Below, piece after piece: positions 54,543-63,790 of a stretch of 64,000 nucleotides of DNA. The translations under genes and the position numbers were made by a program. How positions within the stretch are numbered: position 1 is the first letter of the stretch; each line of letters opens with the position of its first letter. Source of the stretch: Sphingopyxis sp. PAMC25046 (GTDB lineage: Bacteria; Pseudomonadota; Alphaproteobacteria; Sphingomonadales; Sphingomonadaceae); the NCBI RefSeq assembly GCF_004795895.1, contig NZ_CP039250.1, positions 1,674,001 through 1,738,000 of the forward strand, in the 5' to 3' direction. Below the pieces are notes generated by a model that worked only from the letters and a program-made list of their open reading frames with translations, had not been told where the DNA came from and searched no databases.

Positions 54543-55454
54543 ATGGCGCAGAGCCTGACCCACGGCGAAACGGCCTTACCCGCCGACTGGCGCGACCTGT
54601 TTGCGCTGACCAAGCCGCGCGTCATGTCGCTGGTGGTGTTCACCGCCCTGTGCGGGCTGCTTGCGGCGCCGGGCGCGGTGCATCCGGTGCTCGCTTTCGC
54701 GTCGATCCTCGCGATCGCGCTGGGGGCAGGGGCGTCGGGCGCGCTCAATCAATGGTATGAGGCGGGGCTCGACGCCAAGATGAAGCGGACCGCGGGACGG
54801 CCGCTTCCAGCGGGGCGTCTCGATCCCCAGACGGCGCTGCAGTTCGGCGTCGGTCTCGCGGCCTTTTCGCTGTTCCTGATGCTCTTCGCATCGAACTGGC
54901 AGGCGACGCTCCTGCTGCTCGCCTCGATCCTCTTCTATGTCTTCGTCTACACGATGTGGCTGAAGCCGCGGACGCCGCAGAATATCGTCATCGGCGGTGC
55001 GGCGGGCGCCTTTCCGCCGTTGATCGGCTGGGTCGCCGCGACGGGCAGCATCGCGCCGCTGCCGGTGCTGCTGTTCCTGCTCATCTTCCTGTGGACCCCG
55101 CCGCATTTCTGGGCGCTCGCGCTGTTCGTGCGCTCGGACTATGCCGCCGCGGGCATTCCGATGATGCCCGTCGTCGCGGGCGAGAAATCGACGCGGCGCC
55201 AGATTCTTTTCTATGCGATCATCATGGCGATCGGCGCGATCGCGCCGTGGCCGCTCGGTTACACCGGCGCGCTTTACGGCTGGACCGCAGTGATCCTGTC
55301 GGCCATCTTCGTGCTGCTGTCGATCCAGGTCGGCACGCGCCGCACGGGCGAGGGTGATACGATGCAACCCGAAAAGCGGCTGTTCGCTTATTCGATCGCC
55401 TATCTTTTCATCCTGTTCGGCGCGGTCGTCGCCGACCATTGGTGGCTGCTATGA
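54543..55454 (+). CDS. ctaB: Protoheme IX farnesyltransferase
   Basis: CtaB adds farnesyl to heme B to make heme O, needed for the aa3 oxidase. The protein of about 303 residues has about nine membrane helices and the prenyltransferase motifs [20 protein letters not shown] and [22 protein letters not shown] 54543 has GGAG five bases upstream; the ATG at 54528 is in frame but worse placed. The stop overlaps the next start (ATGA). Confidence 0.96.
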   Translation: MAQSLTHGETALPADWRDLFALTKPRVMSLVVFTALCGLLAAPGAVHPVLAFASILAIALGAGASGALNQWYEAGLDAKMKRTAGRPLPAGRLDPQTALQFGVGLAAFSLFLMLFASNWQATLLLLASILFYVFVYTMWLKPRTPQNIVIGGAAGAFPPLIGWVAATGSIAPLPVLLFLLIFLWTPPHFWALALFVRSDYAAAGIPMMPVVAGEKSTRRQILFYAIIMAIGAIAPWPLGYTGALYGWTAVILSAIFVLLSIQVGTRRTGEGDTMQPEKRLFAYSIAYLFILFGAVVADHWWLL

Positions 55455-55600
55455 CCGACGAACCCAATCTCGAGCCCTTCGATGAAGCCGAATATCGGCG
55501 CCGCCAGCGCAGCCGCGCCAACATGATGGCGTGGATGCTCGGCGCGCTCGCGATCCTCTTTTTCTTCATCACCATCGCCAAGATGCAGATTTTCGCATGA
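55451..55600 (+). CDS. Small one-helix protein in oxidase operon (CoxF-like)
   Basis: This is a 49-residue protein with an acidic start ([20 protein letters not shown]) and one membrane helix ([20 protein letters not shown]). It overlaps ctaB by four bases and ctaG by four bases, so it is translated with both. A small membrane protein is usual at this place in alphaproteobacterial oxidase operons and is often called CoxF. A direct part in assembly is likely but not shown. Confidence 0.85.
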   Translation: MTDEPNLEPFDEAEYRRRQRSRANMMAWMLGALAILFFFITIAKMQIFA

Positions 55601-56157
55601 TCGCCCGCATGTCCCCCAACGCGAAGACCGCCAGCCTCGCCGCGCTGCTCGCGCTGGCGATGGTGGGCCTCGGCTTCGCGGCGGTGCCGCTCTACAATCT
55701 CTTTTGCCGCGTGACCGGTTTCGGCGGCACGACGCAGCGTTACGACCCCGTCGCCGCGGCCGAGGAACCGAAGATCCTGTCGGACACCATTTCCGTGCGC
55801 TTCGACGCCAACGTCTCGCCGAACCTGCCGTGGAAATTCTATCCCGAGCATCCGACCGATACGGTCAGCATCGGCGCGCGCGACATGGCGATCTTCATCG
55901 CCGAGAATAATTCGGCCCAGCCGGTGGTCGGGACCGCGAGCTTCAACGTCACGCCGACGCAGGCGGGCCAGTATTTCACCAAGATCCAGTGCTTCTGCTT
56001 CACCCAGCAACGGCTGGAGCCGGGGCAACAGATGCGCATGCCGGTGCTGTTCTTCGTCGATCCGAAGATCAAGGACGACCCCGACGCGCGCGACGTGCAG
56101 GAAATCACCTTAAGCTATACCTTTCACCCTGTAGACGAGGGTAAAAAGGCGAGCTAA
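55597..56157 (+). CDS. ctaG: Cytochrome c oxidase assembly protein CtaG/Cox11
   Basis: This 186-residue protein inserts copper at the CuB site of subunit I. It has one N-terminal membrane helix and the copper-binding CFCF motif in IQCFCFTQQRL. ATG 55597 overlaps the small upstream gene by four bases; an ATG four codons later is possible. It sits between ctaB and ctaE as expected. Confidence 0.95.
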   Translation: MIARMSPNAKTASLAALLALAMVGLGFAAVPLYNLFCRVTGFGGTTQRYDPVAAAEEPKILSDTISVRFDANVSPNLPWKFYPEHPTDTVSIGARDMAIFIAENNSAQPVVGTASFNVTPTQAGQYFTKIQCFCFTQQRLEPGQQMRMPVLFFVDPKIKDDPDARDVQEITLSYTFHPVDEGKKAS

Positions 56158-56238
56158 GGCCGCGAACAAGAGTCTAACAAAGGGCCGGCAGATGATGGGG
56201 AATCGTCATGCTGGGGCAGCAAAAACGGGAATTGTGAC

Positions 56239-57114
56239 ATGGCCGGTGCCAAACATCATGACTATCACCTCGTAAATCCCAGCGTCTGGCCGCTCATCGG
56301 CTCGGTCGCGGCGCTGACGATGTTCTTCGGTCTGGTGATGGCGATGCACGCCGACCATTTCGGCGGCGTCGGGAAATGGGTTCTCGGCCTTGGCTTCATG
56401 GGCGTGATCGCGACATTCTTCAGCTGGTGGTCGGACGTCATCAACGAAGCGCATGCCGGCGACCATACCCCGGTCGTCCAGTTGCACCTGCGTTACGGCA
56501 TGATCCTGTTCATCGCGTCCGAAGTGATGTTCTTCGTCGGCTGGTTCTGGGCGTGGTTCGACTTTTCGCTCTTCCCGGTTCCGATCGAATATGCCGAAGG
56601 CGCGGTCACCTCGTTGTTCGGCCAGGATGGCGCCGACGCGATCACCATGTGGCCGCCGAAGGGCATCGAAGTCATCGACGCCTTCTCGCTGCCCTTGCTC
56701 AACACGCTGATCCTGCTCTGCTCGGGCACGACGATCACCTGGGCGCACCATTCGCTGATCCACGGCGACCGCGAAGGGTTGAAGAAAGGTCTGTGGCTGA
56801 CGATCATCCTCGGCGCCGTTTTCTCGGCGATCCAGGCCTATGAATATATGCATGCGCCCTTCGGTTTCGGGCAGAGCAATTACAGCTCGGCCTTCTATAT
56901 GGCCACCGGCTTCCACGGCTTCCACGTGCTCGTCGGCACGATCTTCCTGATCGTCTGCCTCGTGCGCACCTATAAGGGCCATTTCACCCCGCAGCAGCAT
57001 TTCGGATTCGAAGCCGCGGCGTGGTACTGGCACTTCGTCGACGTCGTGTGGCTGTTCCTCTTCATCATCGTCTATGTCTGGGGCGGCTGGGGCGCGCCGG
57101 TCGCCGCGCACTAA
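56239..57114 (+). CDS. ctaE: Cytochrome c oxidase subunit III
   Basis: Subunit III stabilises the oxidase core and proton entry. The 291-residue protein has seven membrane helices, with ASEVMFFVGWFWAWFDFSL and YWHFVDVVWLFLFIIVYVWGG as landmarks. It is followed almost directly by a DUF983 gene. Confidence 0.97.
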   Translation: MAGAKHHDYHLVNPSVWPLIGSVAALTMFFGLVMAMHADHFGGVGKWVLGLGFMGVIATFFSWWSDVINEAHAGDHTPVVQLHLRYGMILFIASEVMFFVGWFWAWFDFSLFPVPIEYAEGAVTSLFGQDGADAITMWPPKGIEVIDAFSLPLLNTLILLCSGTTITWAHHSLIHGDREGLKKGLWLTIILGAVFSAIQAYEYMHAPFGFGQSNYSSAFYMATGFHGFHVLVGTIFLIVCLVRTYKGHFTPQQHFGFEAAAWYWHFVDVVWLFLFIIVYVWGGWGAPVAAH

Positions 57115-57115
57115 A

Positions 57116-57511
57116 TTGTCCACCGACAACCAACCGCAAAAAGGGCAGCCGCCGGTCTGGCGCGCTGCCCTTTTCGGTCTCTGCCCGCAATGCGGGGCGC
57201 AGACATTGTTCGAGGGGCCGGTGAAGTTCGCGCCGCACTGCCGCGTCTGTGCGCTCGATTTCGGTCGCTATAATGTCGGCGACGGGCCCGCGGCGTTCCT
57301 GACGCTGATCATCGGCGCGTTGCTGATCGCGATCGCGTTGACGCTCGATGCGCTGGTCCGGCCGCCTTTCTGGGTGCATGTGCTCTTGTGGGTGCCGCTG
57401 ACCGCCGCCGCGGTCGTTTACGGCCTGCGCGTGGGAAAGGCCGCGTTGCTCGCGAGCGAGCATCAGCGCCAGGCTGGCGAAGGCCGCCAGGTGGAGGACG
57501 AAAATGACTGA
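57116..57511 (+). CDS. DUF983 family membrane protein
   Basis: This is a protein of about 131 residues with a zinc-ribbon-like set (Cys23, Cys26, Cys42, Cys45) and two membrane helices (FLTLIIGALLIAIALTLDAL and FWVHVLLWVPLTAAAVVYGL). The start is probably TTG 57116, one base after the ctaE stop; an ATG at 57074 lies inside ctaE. It overlaps the surf1 gene by eight bases. DUF983 genes are common in oxidase operons of alphaproteobacteria; the role is not known. Confidence 0.88.
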   Translation: MSTDNQPQKGQPPVWRAALFGLCPQCGAQTLFEGPVKFAPHCRVCALDFGRYNVGDGPAAFLTLIIGALLIAIALTLDALVRPPFWVHVLLWVPLTAAAVVYGLRVGKAALLASEHQRQAGEGRQVEDEND

Positions 57512-58163
57512 TCCCGCCGCTCCCGCGAACGCCCCCGTGCCTGTGTCGCGCTGGCCGCTGATCCCGACGCTGCTCGTGCTCGCGGCGGTTGCGGTGATGA
57601 TCGCGCTCGGCGTCTGGCAGCTCCAGCGCAAGAGCGAGAAGGAGGCGCTGATCGGGCTTTACCAGCGCAACATGGCGATGTCGTCGCTCGTGACCTATCC
57701 CGAACTGCCGCCGGTTCCCGATGAGATGCTGTATCGCAAGAGCAGCGTCGTCTGCCTCGATCCGGTGCGCTGGGATCCGCGCAGCGGCACCGACCGCAAG
57801 GGGAAGTCCGGTATCCGCATGATCGCCGACTGCCGCACCGGCGCTGAAGGGCCGGGGGTGCTCGTCGATGTCGGGATCGGCGACGATTTCACGCCGCCCG
57901 AATGGAAAGGCGGCACGGTGCAGGGGACGATCGTCCCTGGACCCGAGCAGCCGACGGTGATCGCGCGCCTGACGGGCAAGGCGGTGCCCGCGCGTGCAAT
58001 GCTCGTCGCCGATGCGCCTGTCGCGAATTTGCGCGCGAGCGGGGTGCCCTCGGCCGACGATACGCCGAACAACCATCTCGCCTATGCGGTGCAATGGTTC
58101 CTCTTCGCCGCCGCGGCGCTGGTCATCTATATTTTGGCCGTTCGTCGCCGCTTGCGGCCTTGA
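57504..58163 (+). CDS. SURF1 family oxidase assembly protein
   Basis: This 219-residue protein with an N-terminal and a C-terminal membrane helix matches SURF1/Shy1, which delivers heme a to subunit I. It has LIPTLLVLAAVAVMIALGVW near the start, a periplasmic loop and the closing NNHLAYAVQWFLFAAAALVI. GGAGGACGAAA precedes the ATG. It follows the usual order after DUF983. Confidence 0.92.
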   Translation: MTDPAAPANAPVPVSRWPLIPTLLVLAAVAVMIALGVWQLQRKSEKEALIGLYQRNMAMSSLVTYPELPPVPDEMLYRKSSVVCLDPVRWDPRSGTDRKGKSGIRMIADCRTGAEGPGVLVDVGIGDDFTPPEWKGGTVQGTIVPGPEQPTVIARLTGKAVPARAMLVADAPVANLRASGVPSADDTPNNHLAYAVQWFLFAAAALVIYILAVRRRLRP

Positions 58164-58247
58164 GCCTCTCCCGAAGATATTTTTCCTCGATTTCCGGGCC
58201 GCGAAATGTTCCATTTCGCTTGAAATCGCTCTAGGCGCTGGGCCGCC

Positions 58248-59645
58248 ATGGAATATATCAGCACCCGCGGCTCTGCGCCGACCCTCGACTTTCGTGCCGC
58301 GACGCTCGCGGGGCTCGCCGGCGACGGGGGCCTCTATGTGCCGGCGAAATGGCCGCAGCTGAGCCGCGACGAGATTCGCGCGCTCGCCGGGCTCGATTAT
58401 GTCGAAACCGCGGTGCGCGTGATGGCGCCGTTCGTCGCGGGCTCGCTGAGCGAAGACGAACTGCGCGCGCTGTGCAAGGCTGCCTATGGCCGCTTCAGCC
58501 ACGACGCGGTGACGCCGCTCGTCCAGCTCGACCATCGCCACTGGCTGCTCGAGCTGTTCCATGGGCCGACGCTGGCGTTCAAGGATGTCGCGCTGCAATT
58601 GCTCGGCCAGCTCTTCGAGACATTCCTGGCAGGCGGCGATACCGACATCACTATCGTCGGCGCGACCTCGGGCGATACGGGGTCCGCAGCGATCGAGGCG
58701 GTCGCCGGGCGCGAGCATATCCGCATCTTCATGCTCCACCCCGAAGGCCGCGTCAGCGACGTCCAGCGCCGCCAGATGACGACCGTGCTCGCGCCGAACG
58801 TCCACAATATCGCGATCGACGGCAGCTTCGACGATGCGCAGGCGATGGTGAAGCGGCTGTTCGGCGATGAAGAAGCGCGGGGCCAAGTGGCGCTGTCCGC
58901 GGTGAACAGCATCAACTGGGCGCGGCTGATGGCGCAGGTCGTCTATTATTTCTACGCGGCCGTCCGCCTCGGCGGGCCCGACCGCGCGGTTGCCTTCTCT
59001 GTGCCGACGGGCAATTTCGGCGATGTGTTCGCCGGCTACGTCGCGGCGCAGATGGGGCTGCCGATCGCGCGGCTGGTTGTCGCGACCAACGTCAACGACA
59101 TCCTCCACCGCGCGCTCACCGGCGGCGATTACAGTGCGGACACGGTGACGCCGACCGCGACGCCGAGCATGGACATTCAGGTCAGCAGCAATTTCGAGCG
59201 GTTGCTCTTCGACCTAGCGGGGCGTGACGGCGCCGCGATCACCGCGATGATGGGCGAGTTCGATGCCGAACGCGCGATGACGATTCCCGCCGACATGCTG
59301 GCCGGCGCGCGGGGCCTGTTTTCGAGTGCCAGCATCGACGGCGACGCGATGGCGCTTGCGCTGCGCTGGGCGCAGGAGCGCGGGGGGCAGATCATCGACC
59401 CGCACAGCGCGGTCGGGCTCGCCGCGGCGCGCACGCTGGAGATCGATGCCGACATTCCGGTCGTCACGCTCGCCACCGCGCATCCTGCAAAGTTCCGCGA
59501 GGCGGTCGAGCGCGCCACCGGCGTGCGTCCGCCGCTGCCTGCGCGGCTCGGCAATCTGTTCGAGCGCGAGGAACGTTATACGAAGCTCCCCGGCGACTAT
59601 GACGCGGTCAAGGCCTTCATCCTCGCGGAAGCGGCGCGTGGCTGA
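58248..59645 (+). CDS. thrC: Threonine synthase
   Basis: ThrC makes threonine from O-phosphohomoserine with PLP. The 465-residue protein has the Schiff-base lysine in GPTLAFKDVALQ (Lys112), SGDTGSAAIEAVAG and PTGNFGDVFAGYVA. The longer, yeast-like form is typical for proteobacteria. It ends 8 bases into the next gene. Confidence 0.95.
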   Translation: MEYISTRGSAPTLDFRAATLAGLAGDGGLYVPAKWPQLSRDEIRALAGLDYVETAVRVMAPFVAGSLSEDELRALCKAAYGRFSHDAVTPLVQLDHRHWLLELFHGPTLAFKDVALQLLGQLFETFLAGGDTDITIVGATSGDTGSAAIEAVAGREHIRIFMLHPEGRVSDVQRRQMTTVLAPNVHNIAIDGSFDDAQAMVKRLFGDEEARGQVALSAVNSINWARLMAQVVYYFYAAVRLGGPDRAVAFSVPTGNFGDVFAGYVAAQMGLPIARLVVATNVNDILHRALTGGDYSADTVTPTATPSMDIQVSSNFERLLFDLAGRDGAAITAMMGEFDAERAMTIPADMLAGARGLFSSASIDGDAMALALRWAQERGGQIIDPHSAVGLAAARTLEIDADIPVVTLATAHPAKFREAVERATGVRPPLPARLGNLFEREERYTKLPGDYDAVKAFILAEAARG

Positions 59646-60528
59646 CTTGCTGCCGCTCGTTACGCTCGTCGGCGAGTCGTGGGACGATTATGGGCTGGTC
59701 GACAGCGGGAACGGGCGCAAGCTCGAACGCTATGGCCGCTATCGCTTCATCCGGCCTGAACCGCAGGCGATGTGGGCGCCCGCGCTACCCGAAAGCGAAT
59801 GGGCGGCTGCCGATGGCGAGTTCATTCCCGCTTCGGACGACGATGGCGGCGGCCGCTGGTATTATAACAAGCCCGTGCCGGCCGAGGGCTGGCCGCTCGC
59901 CTGGCGCGAAACGCGCTTTACAGCGTCGTGCACGCCGTTCCGGCATCTGGGCTTCTTTCCCGACATGGCGCCGGTGTGGGACTGGCTGCGTGAGCGTATC
60001 GCCGACAAGCCCGATCCGGCGTTCCTCAACCTGTTCGGCTATACCGGCGTCGGCAGCCAGGCGCTCGCGGCCGCGGGCGCGTCGGTGACGCATGTCGATG
60101 CGTCGAAAAAGTCGGTCGGGCAGGCGCGCGAAAATGCGGCGCTTGGCGATATGGCCGACAAGCCAATCCGCTGGATTGTCGACGACGCGGGCAAGTTCAC
60201 CGCGCGCGAGGTGCGGCGGGGGCGGCGTTATGACGCGATCCTGCTCGACCCGCCCAAGTTCGGGCGCGGGCCCGGCGGCGAACGCTGGCAGATCGAGGAA
60301 GGGCTGGCGCCGCTGCTCGCCGACTGCCGCCAACTGCTCGACGCCGACAGCCGCGCGTTGTTTCTGACCGTCTATGCGGTGCGCATGTCGGCGCTCGCGA
60401 TCGGCGAGTTGCTCGCGCAGCTTTTCGCCGACCTGCCCGGCAGGATCGAATGCGGCGAACTCGCAGTACGCGAGGAGGCGAGGGGGCTATTGCTTCCGAC
60501 CGCTATTTTTGCGCGCTGGAGTCGCTGA
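59638..60528 (+). CDS. RlmI-like SAM-dependent methyltransferase
   Basis: This 296-residue protein has an N-terminal beta-domain and a Rossmann methyltransferase core with LNLFGYTGVGSQALAAAGA (motif I), VDASKKSVGQARENA and the LLDPPKFGRGPGG motif IV used by rRNA m5C methyltransferases such as RlmI and RlmL. The start is GTG 59638, overlapping the thrC stop by eight bases. The long open frame upstream is the other frame of thrC. The exact RNA site is unknown. Confidence 0.85.
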   Translation: MADLLPLVTLVGESWDDYGLVDSGNGRKLERYGRYRFIRPEPQAMWAPALPESEWAAADGEFIPASDDDGGGRWYYNKPVPAEGWPLAWRETRFTASCTPFRHLGFFPDMAPVWDWLRERIADKPDPAFLNLFGYTGVGSQALAAAGASVTHVDASKKSVGQARENAALGDMADKPIRWIVDDAGKFTAREVRRGRRYDAILLDPPKFGRGPGGERWQIEEGLAPLLADCRQLLDADSRALFLTVYAVRMSALAIGELLAQLFADLPGRIECGELAVREEARGLLLPTAIFARWSR

Positions 60529-60613
60529 AACCGCAATCGACGCGCCTGTTATGCTGCATACGTTTGCTGCACATATTCTGTAATATTGTGACTGAAATGC
60601 CACGCTCGATGCG

Positions 60614-60651
60614 TTGACAATGAGAACGTTCCCATTTAGATAACGTTCACA
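60614..60651 (+). promoter_or_regulatory. Promoter with two LacI-type operators
   Basis: TTGACA (60614-60619) and TAGATA (60637-60642) are 17 bases apart. Two AACGTT-centred dyads, TGAGAACGTTCCCA (60621-60634) and AGATAACGTTCACA (60638-60651), cover the spacer and the -10 box, with centres 17 bases apart. The site drives the TonB-dependent receptor starting at 60702 and looks like a typical LacI-family repression target. Confidence 0.75.
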
Positions 60652-60701
60652 TAACGGGAATGCCGCCACCAAAAGAGAGCGGCTATGTGGGAGGAACGGG
60701 G

Positions 60702-63686
60702 ATGCGGGCATCTCAAAAACAGTGGCTTGCCAAATTTCTGGCCGGGACTTCGGCGCTGTCGATGATGGGCGTCGCGCAGGTTGCGGTCGCGCAGGAAGCG
60801 CCGGCCGACAGCGAAGTCGGCGGCGACGAGATCATCGTGACCGGCATCCGCGCTTCGCTCGCAGCATCGGCCGACATCAAGCGCGAGGCGCAGGGCGTCG
60901 TCGACGCGATTTCGGCCGAGGATATCGGCAAATTCCCCGACACCAATCTCGCCGAATCGCTCCAGCGCATTACCGGCGTGTCGATCGATCGTTCGAACGG
61001 CGAAGGATCGCTGGTCACCGTTCGCGGCTTCGGTCCCGAATTCAACCTTGTGACGCTCAACGGTCGCCAGATGCCGACGGCGCTGATCGGCGGCGGGGAT
61101 GGCGCGCCGTCGTCGCGCTCGTTCGACTTCGACAATCTCGCCTCGGAGGGCATTGCCGCGGTCGAAGTTTACAAGAGCGGCCGTGCGACAATGGAATCGG
61201 GCGGTATCGGCTCGGTCATCAATCTTCGCACGCCGCGTCCTCTCGACCGGCCGGGACTGCGTGGCAGCCTGGGGGTCAAGGGCGTGTATGATTCGTCGCG
61301 CAACAACGGCGATCCGATCACCCCCGAGATATCGGGCATTCTCAGTACGACTTTTGCCGACGATACGATCGGCATTCTGATCACCGGCTCTTATCAGAAG
61401 CGCAAATCGAGCGAGAACACGGCCAATGTCGGTTGGCGCGACGGTTATTTGGGCAGCGAGAATAACTGGGGTTCGCTGGCGCAGCCGGGTACGCCGCGCG
61501 CCGATAACATTACCAATCGTCCGGGACCGAACGATGTCTATCAGGTCCCGCAAAACGCGTCCTATGACCTTAACGACGTCAATCGTGAGCGCATCAACGG
61601 GCAGGCGGTATTGCAATTCCGCCCGAGTGACGCGTTCACCGCGACGGTCGACTACACCTATTCGCGCAACACCGTCGAAAATCGCAACAGCAATGTCGGC
61701 GTGTGGTTCAACCACGAAAATACGTCGAGCGCGTGGACCGATGGGCCGGTCGCTGGACCGATCTTCTATAGCGAGGAATTCGCAGCGCCCACCGGCACGC
61801 CCGGGCCTGACGCCCTCTATGGCGGCAAGGATCTGTCGTACAGCGGCGCGCTGACCGAGAACCGGGCTGAGAACAAGTCACTGGGCGTCAACCTGGAATG
61901 GAATGGCCCCGACGGAGTTACCTTTGAACTCGACGGCCACCATTCGACGGCGGAGGTCAGTCCGGTCAACCGCTTCGGATCAAGCGTGTCGTTGGGCAAT
62001 GCCGTGTTCGGCGTCCAGAACCAGACGGTCAATTTCGAAAATGACCTGCCGGTCATCTCCTATGGCATGTATCCCGGAATCGATCCGCTCGATGCGTCGT
62101 TGATCACGCCGACGGGCAACGCCTTCCGTAACGCCTTTTTCCGCAACCGGATCAATCAGGTGCAGTTGCGCGGCCAATATGACCATGACGGCGGTTTCCT
62201 CGACAGCATCGATTTCGGCGTGTCCTATGTCGACAGCAAGGTGCGATCGGCGTTCGGTACGGTCCAGAACGACGACACCTGGGGCGGGGCGGGGCCGGCG
62301 TCGGATATTCCCGACGATATTTTCAAACTCGTCACGCTGCCCGACAAATTCCCGGGTCTTGCCCAGCCGGGGATGATCGAGAGCTTCTACACCTTCGATT
62401 TCGAGCGGCTGGCCGACCTGAACGAGCAGAATTATCAGGTCTGCAGCAACCCCGCGACGGGTTCGGCTCAACCGGGCACCTGCCTTGCCGTGTTCAATAC
62501 CGACCGGCGCATCACCGAAAAGACCTTGGCCCCCTATTTGCAGGTGGCGACCGTCTTTGACCTGTTCGAAAACCCGGCGCATCTCGTCGCGGGCCTTCGT
62601 TATGAAACGACCGATATTTCGTCGTCGGCGCTGGTGCCCGTGCCGGTGACAACCACTTGGGTTGGTGACAACGAGTTCAACGTGGTCTTTTCCGACGAAA
62701 GTGATTTCACGCGGTTCAAGGGCTCATACGACAATTGGCTGCCCGCGATCGATTTCGACATCTCGCCGATGCAGGATGTCAAACTGCGCGCATCCTACAG
62801 TCACACGATCGCGCGTCCCTCGTACGACCTGATGCAGGGCGGGCGCACGATCGACACGCTGTTCCGCGTGGGCGGCGGCGGCGGCGCACAGGGCAATCCA
62901 GGACTGATTCCATACAAGTCAAAGAATATCGACCTGTCTGCGGAATGGTACTACGCGCGCGACAGCTATATTTCAGCGGGCTATTTCCACAAGGATGTGA
63001 GCAACTTCATATCCTCGACGCGCATCGACAGCAGCGCGTTCGGATTGACGACGCCGGTGAACGGCCCGCGCTGGAACGCCGCGGTCGCGGCGCTTGGCGC
63101 GAGTGCAACCGTCGCGCAGATTCGCCAATATATCATCACGAATTTCCCTGATACCGTCACCGGCAATGTCATCAACGCGGCGCCCGGCGACCCGCTGGTC
63201 AATTTCGAAATCACGACGCCGATCAACAGCGATCAGACCGCCTCGCTTAACGGCTGGGAGTTCGCGCTTCAGCACAGTTTCTGGGATACGGGTCTTGGCG
63301 TGATCCTGAACTACACGATCGTCAACGGCGATGCGGAATATGACAATACGCAGCCGTCGACAGTCGCACAATTCGCGCTCGTCGGCCTCAGTGACACCGC
63401 CAACGCGGTGCTCTTCTATGACAAGGGGCCGGTCCAGGCGCGTGTGGCATGGAACTGGCGCGACAAATTCCTCTTCTCGGCCGGCCCGAATCCGACCTAC
63501 ACTGAGGCCTATTGGCAGATCGACGCCAGTGCTAGTTACGAGTTCATCCCCGGACTCACCGGCTTCGTCGAGGCGATCAACCTGACGGGCGAAGGACAGC
63601 GCAAGCATCTTCGGCATCCCAACAACGTCACCTTCGTATCGCCAGGCTTCGCCCGCTATGCGGCAGGGGTCAGGTTCAGCTTCTAG
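60702..63686 (+). CDS. TonB-dependent receptor, Caulobacter type
   Basis: This 994-residue outer-membrane receptor has a signal peptide, a TonB-box-like DEIIVTGIRAS and a plug domain with the KFPDTNLAESLQRITGVSID segment that marks the Xanthomonas/Caulobacter receptor subtype, which usually takes up plant-derived or oligosaccharide substrates. The barrel ends RYAAGVRFSF. GGGAGGAACGGGG precedes the ATG. A LacI-type promoter lies just upstream and a tryptophan-halogenase-like gene just downstream, so it belongs to a sugar or plant-polymer uptake locus that continues beyond the window. Confidence 0.96.
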   Translation: MRASQKQWLAKFLAGTSALSMMGVAQVAVAQEAPADSEVGGDEIIVTGIRASLAASADIKREAQGVVDAISAEDIGKFPDTNLAESLQRITGVSIDRSNGEGSLVTVRGFGPEFNLVTLNGRQMPTALIGGGDGAPSSRSFDFDNLASEGIAAVEVYKSGRATMESGGIGSVINLRTPRPLDRPGLRGSLGVKGVYDSSRNNGDPITPEISGILSTTFADDTIGILITGSYQKRKSSENTANVGWRDGYLGSENNWGSLAQPGTPRADNITNRPGPNDVYQVPQNASYDLNDVNRERINGQAVLQFRPSDAFTATVDYTYSRNTVENRNSNVGVWFNHENTSSAWTDGPVAGPIFYSEEFAAPTGTPGPDALYGGKDLSYSGALTENRAENKSLGVNLEWNGPDGVTFELDGHHSTAEVSPVNRFGSSVSLGNAVFGVQNQTVNFENDLPVISYGMYPGIDPLDASLITPTGNAFRNAFFRNRINQVQLRGQYDHDGGFLDSIDFGVSYVDSKVRSAFGTVQNDDTWGGAGPASDIPDDIFKLVTLPDKFPGLAQPGMIESFYTFDFERLADLNEQNYQVCSNPATGSAQPGTCLAVFNTDRRITEKTLAPYLQVATVFDLFENPAHLVAGLRYETTDISSSALVPVPVTTTWVGDNEFNVVFSDESDFTRFKGSYDNWLPAIDFDISPMQDVKLRASYSHTIARPSYDLMQGGRTIDTLFRVGGGGGAQGNPGLIPYKSKNIDLSAEWYYARDSYISAGYFHKDVSNFISSTRIDSSAFGLTTPVNGPRWNAAVAALGASATVAQIRQYIITNFPDTVTGNVINAAPGDPLVNFEITTPINSDQTASLNGWEFALQHSFWDTGLGVILNYTIVNGDAEYDNTQPSTVAQFALVGLSDTANAVLFYDKGPVQARVAWNWRDKFLFSAGPNPTYTEAYWQIDASASYEFIPGLTGFVEAINLTGEGQRKHLRHPNNVTFVSPGFARYAAGVRFSF

Positions 63687-63719
63687 GGCCGCGGGCCATT
63701 TCCGCCGGGTCACAGGCAA

Positions 63720-63751
63720 GAGGGTCGCGCCTTTTCGGGCGCGGCTCTTTT
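63720..63751 (+). terminator. Terminator after the TonB-dependent receptor
   Basis: A GC-rich stem (GTCGCGCC with GGCGCGGC, extended by GAG/CTC) is followed by TTTT. It separates the receptor and the next gene by a partial stop. Confidence 0.75.
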
Positions 63752-63790
63752 GCGTGACGGCGATGGAAGCTTGGCCTAGGATCGACGGCA

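Noticed and set aside
57309..59108. Minus-strand open frame of 599 codons across surf1 and thrC
   Set aside because: It spans two real plus-strand genes with clear motifs and has no motif of its own.
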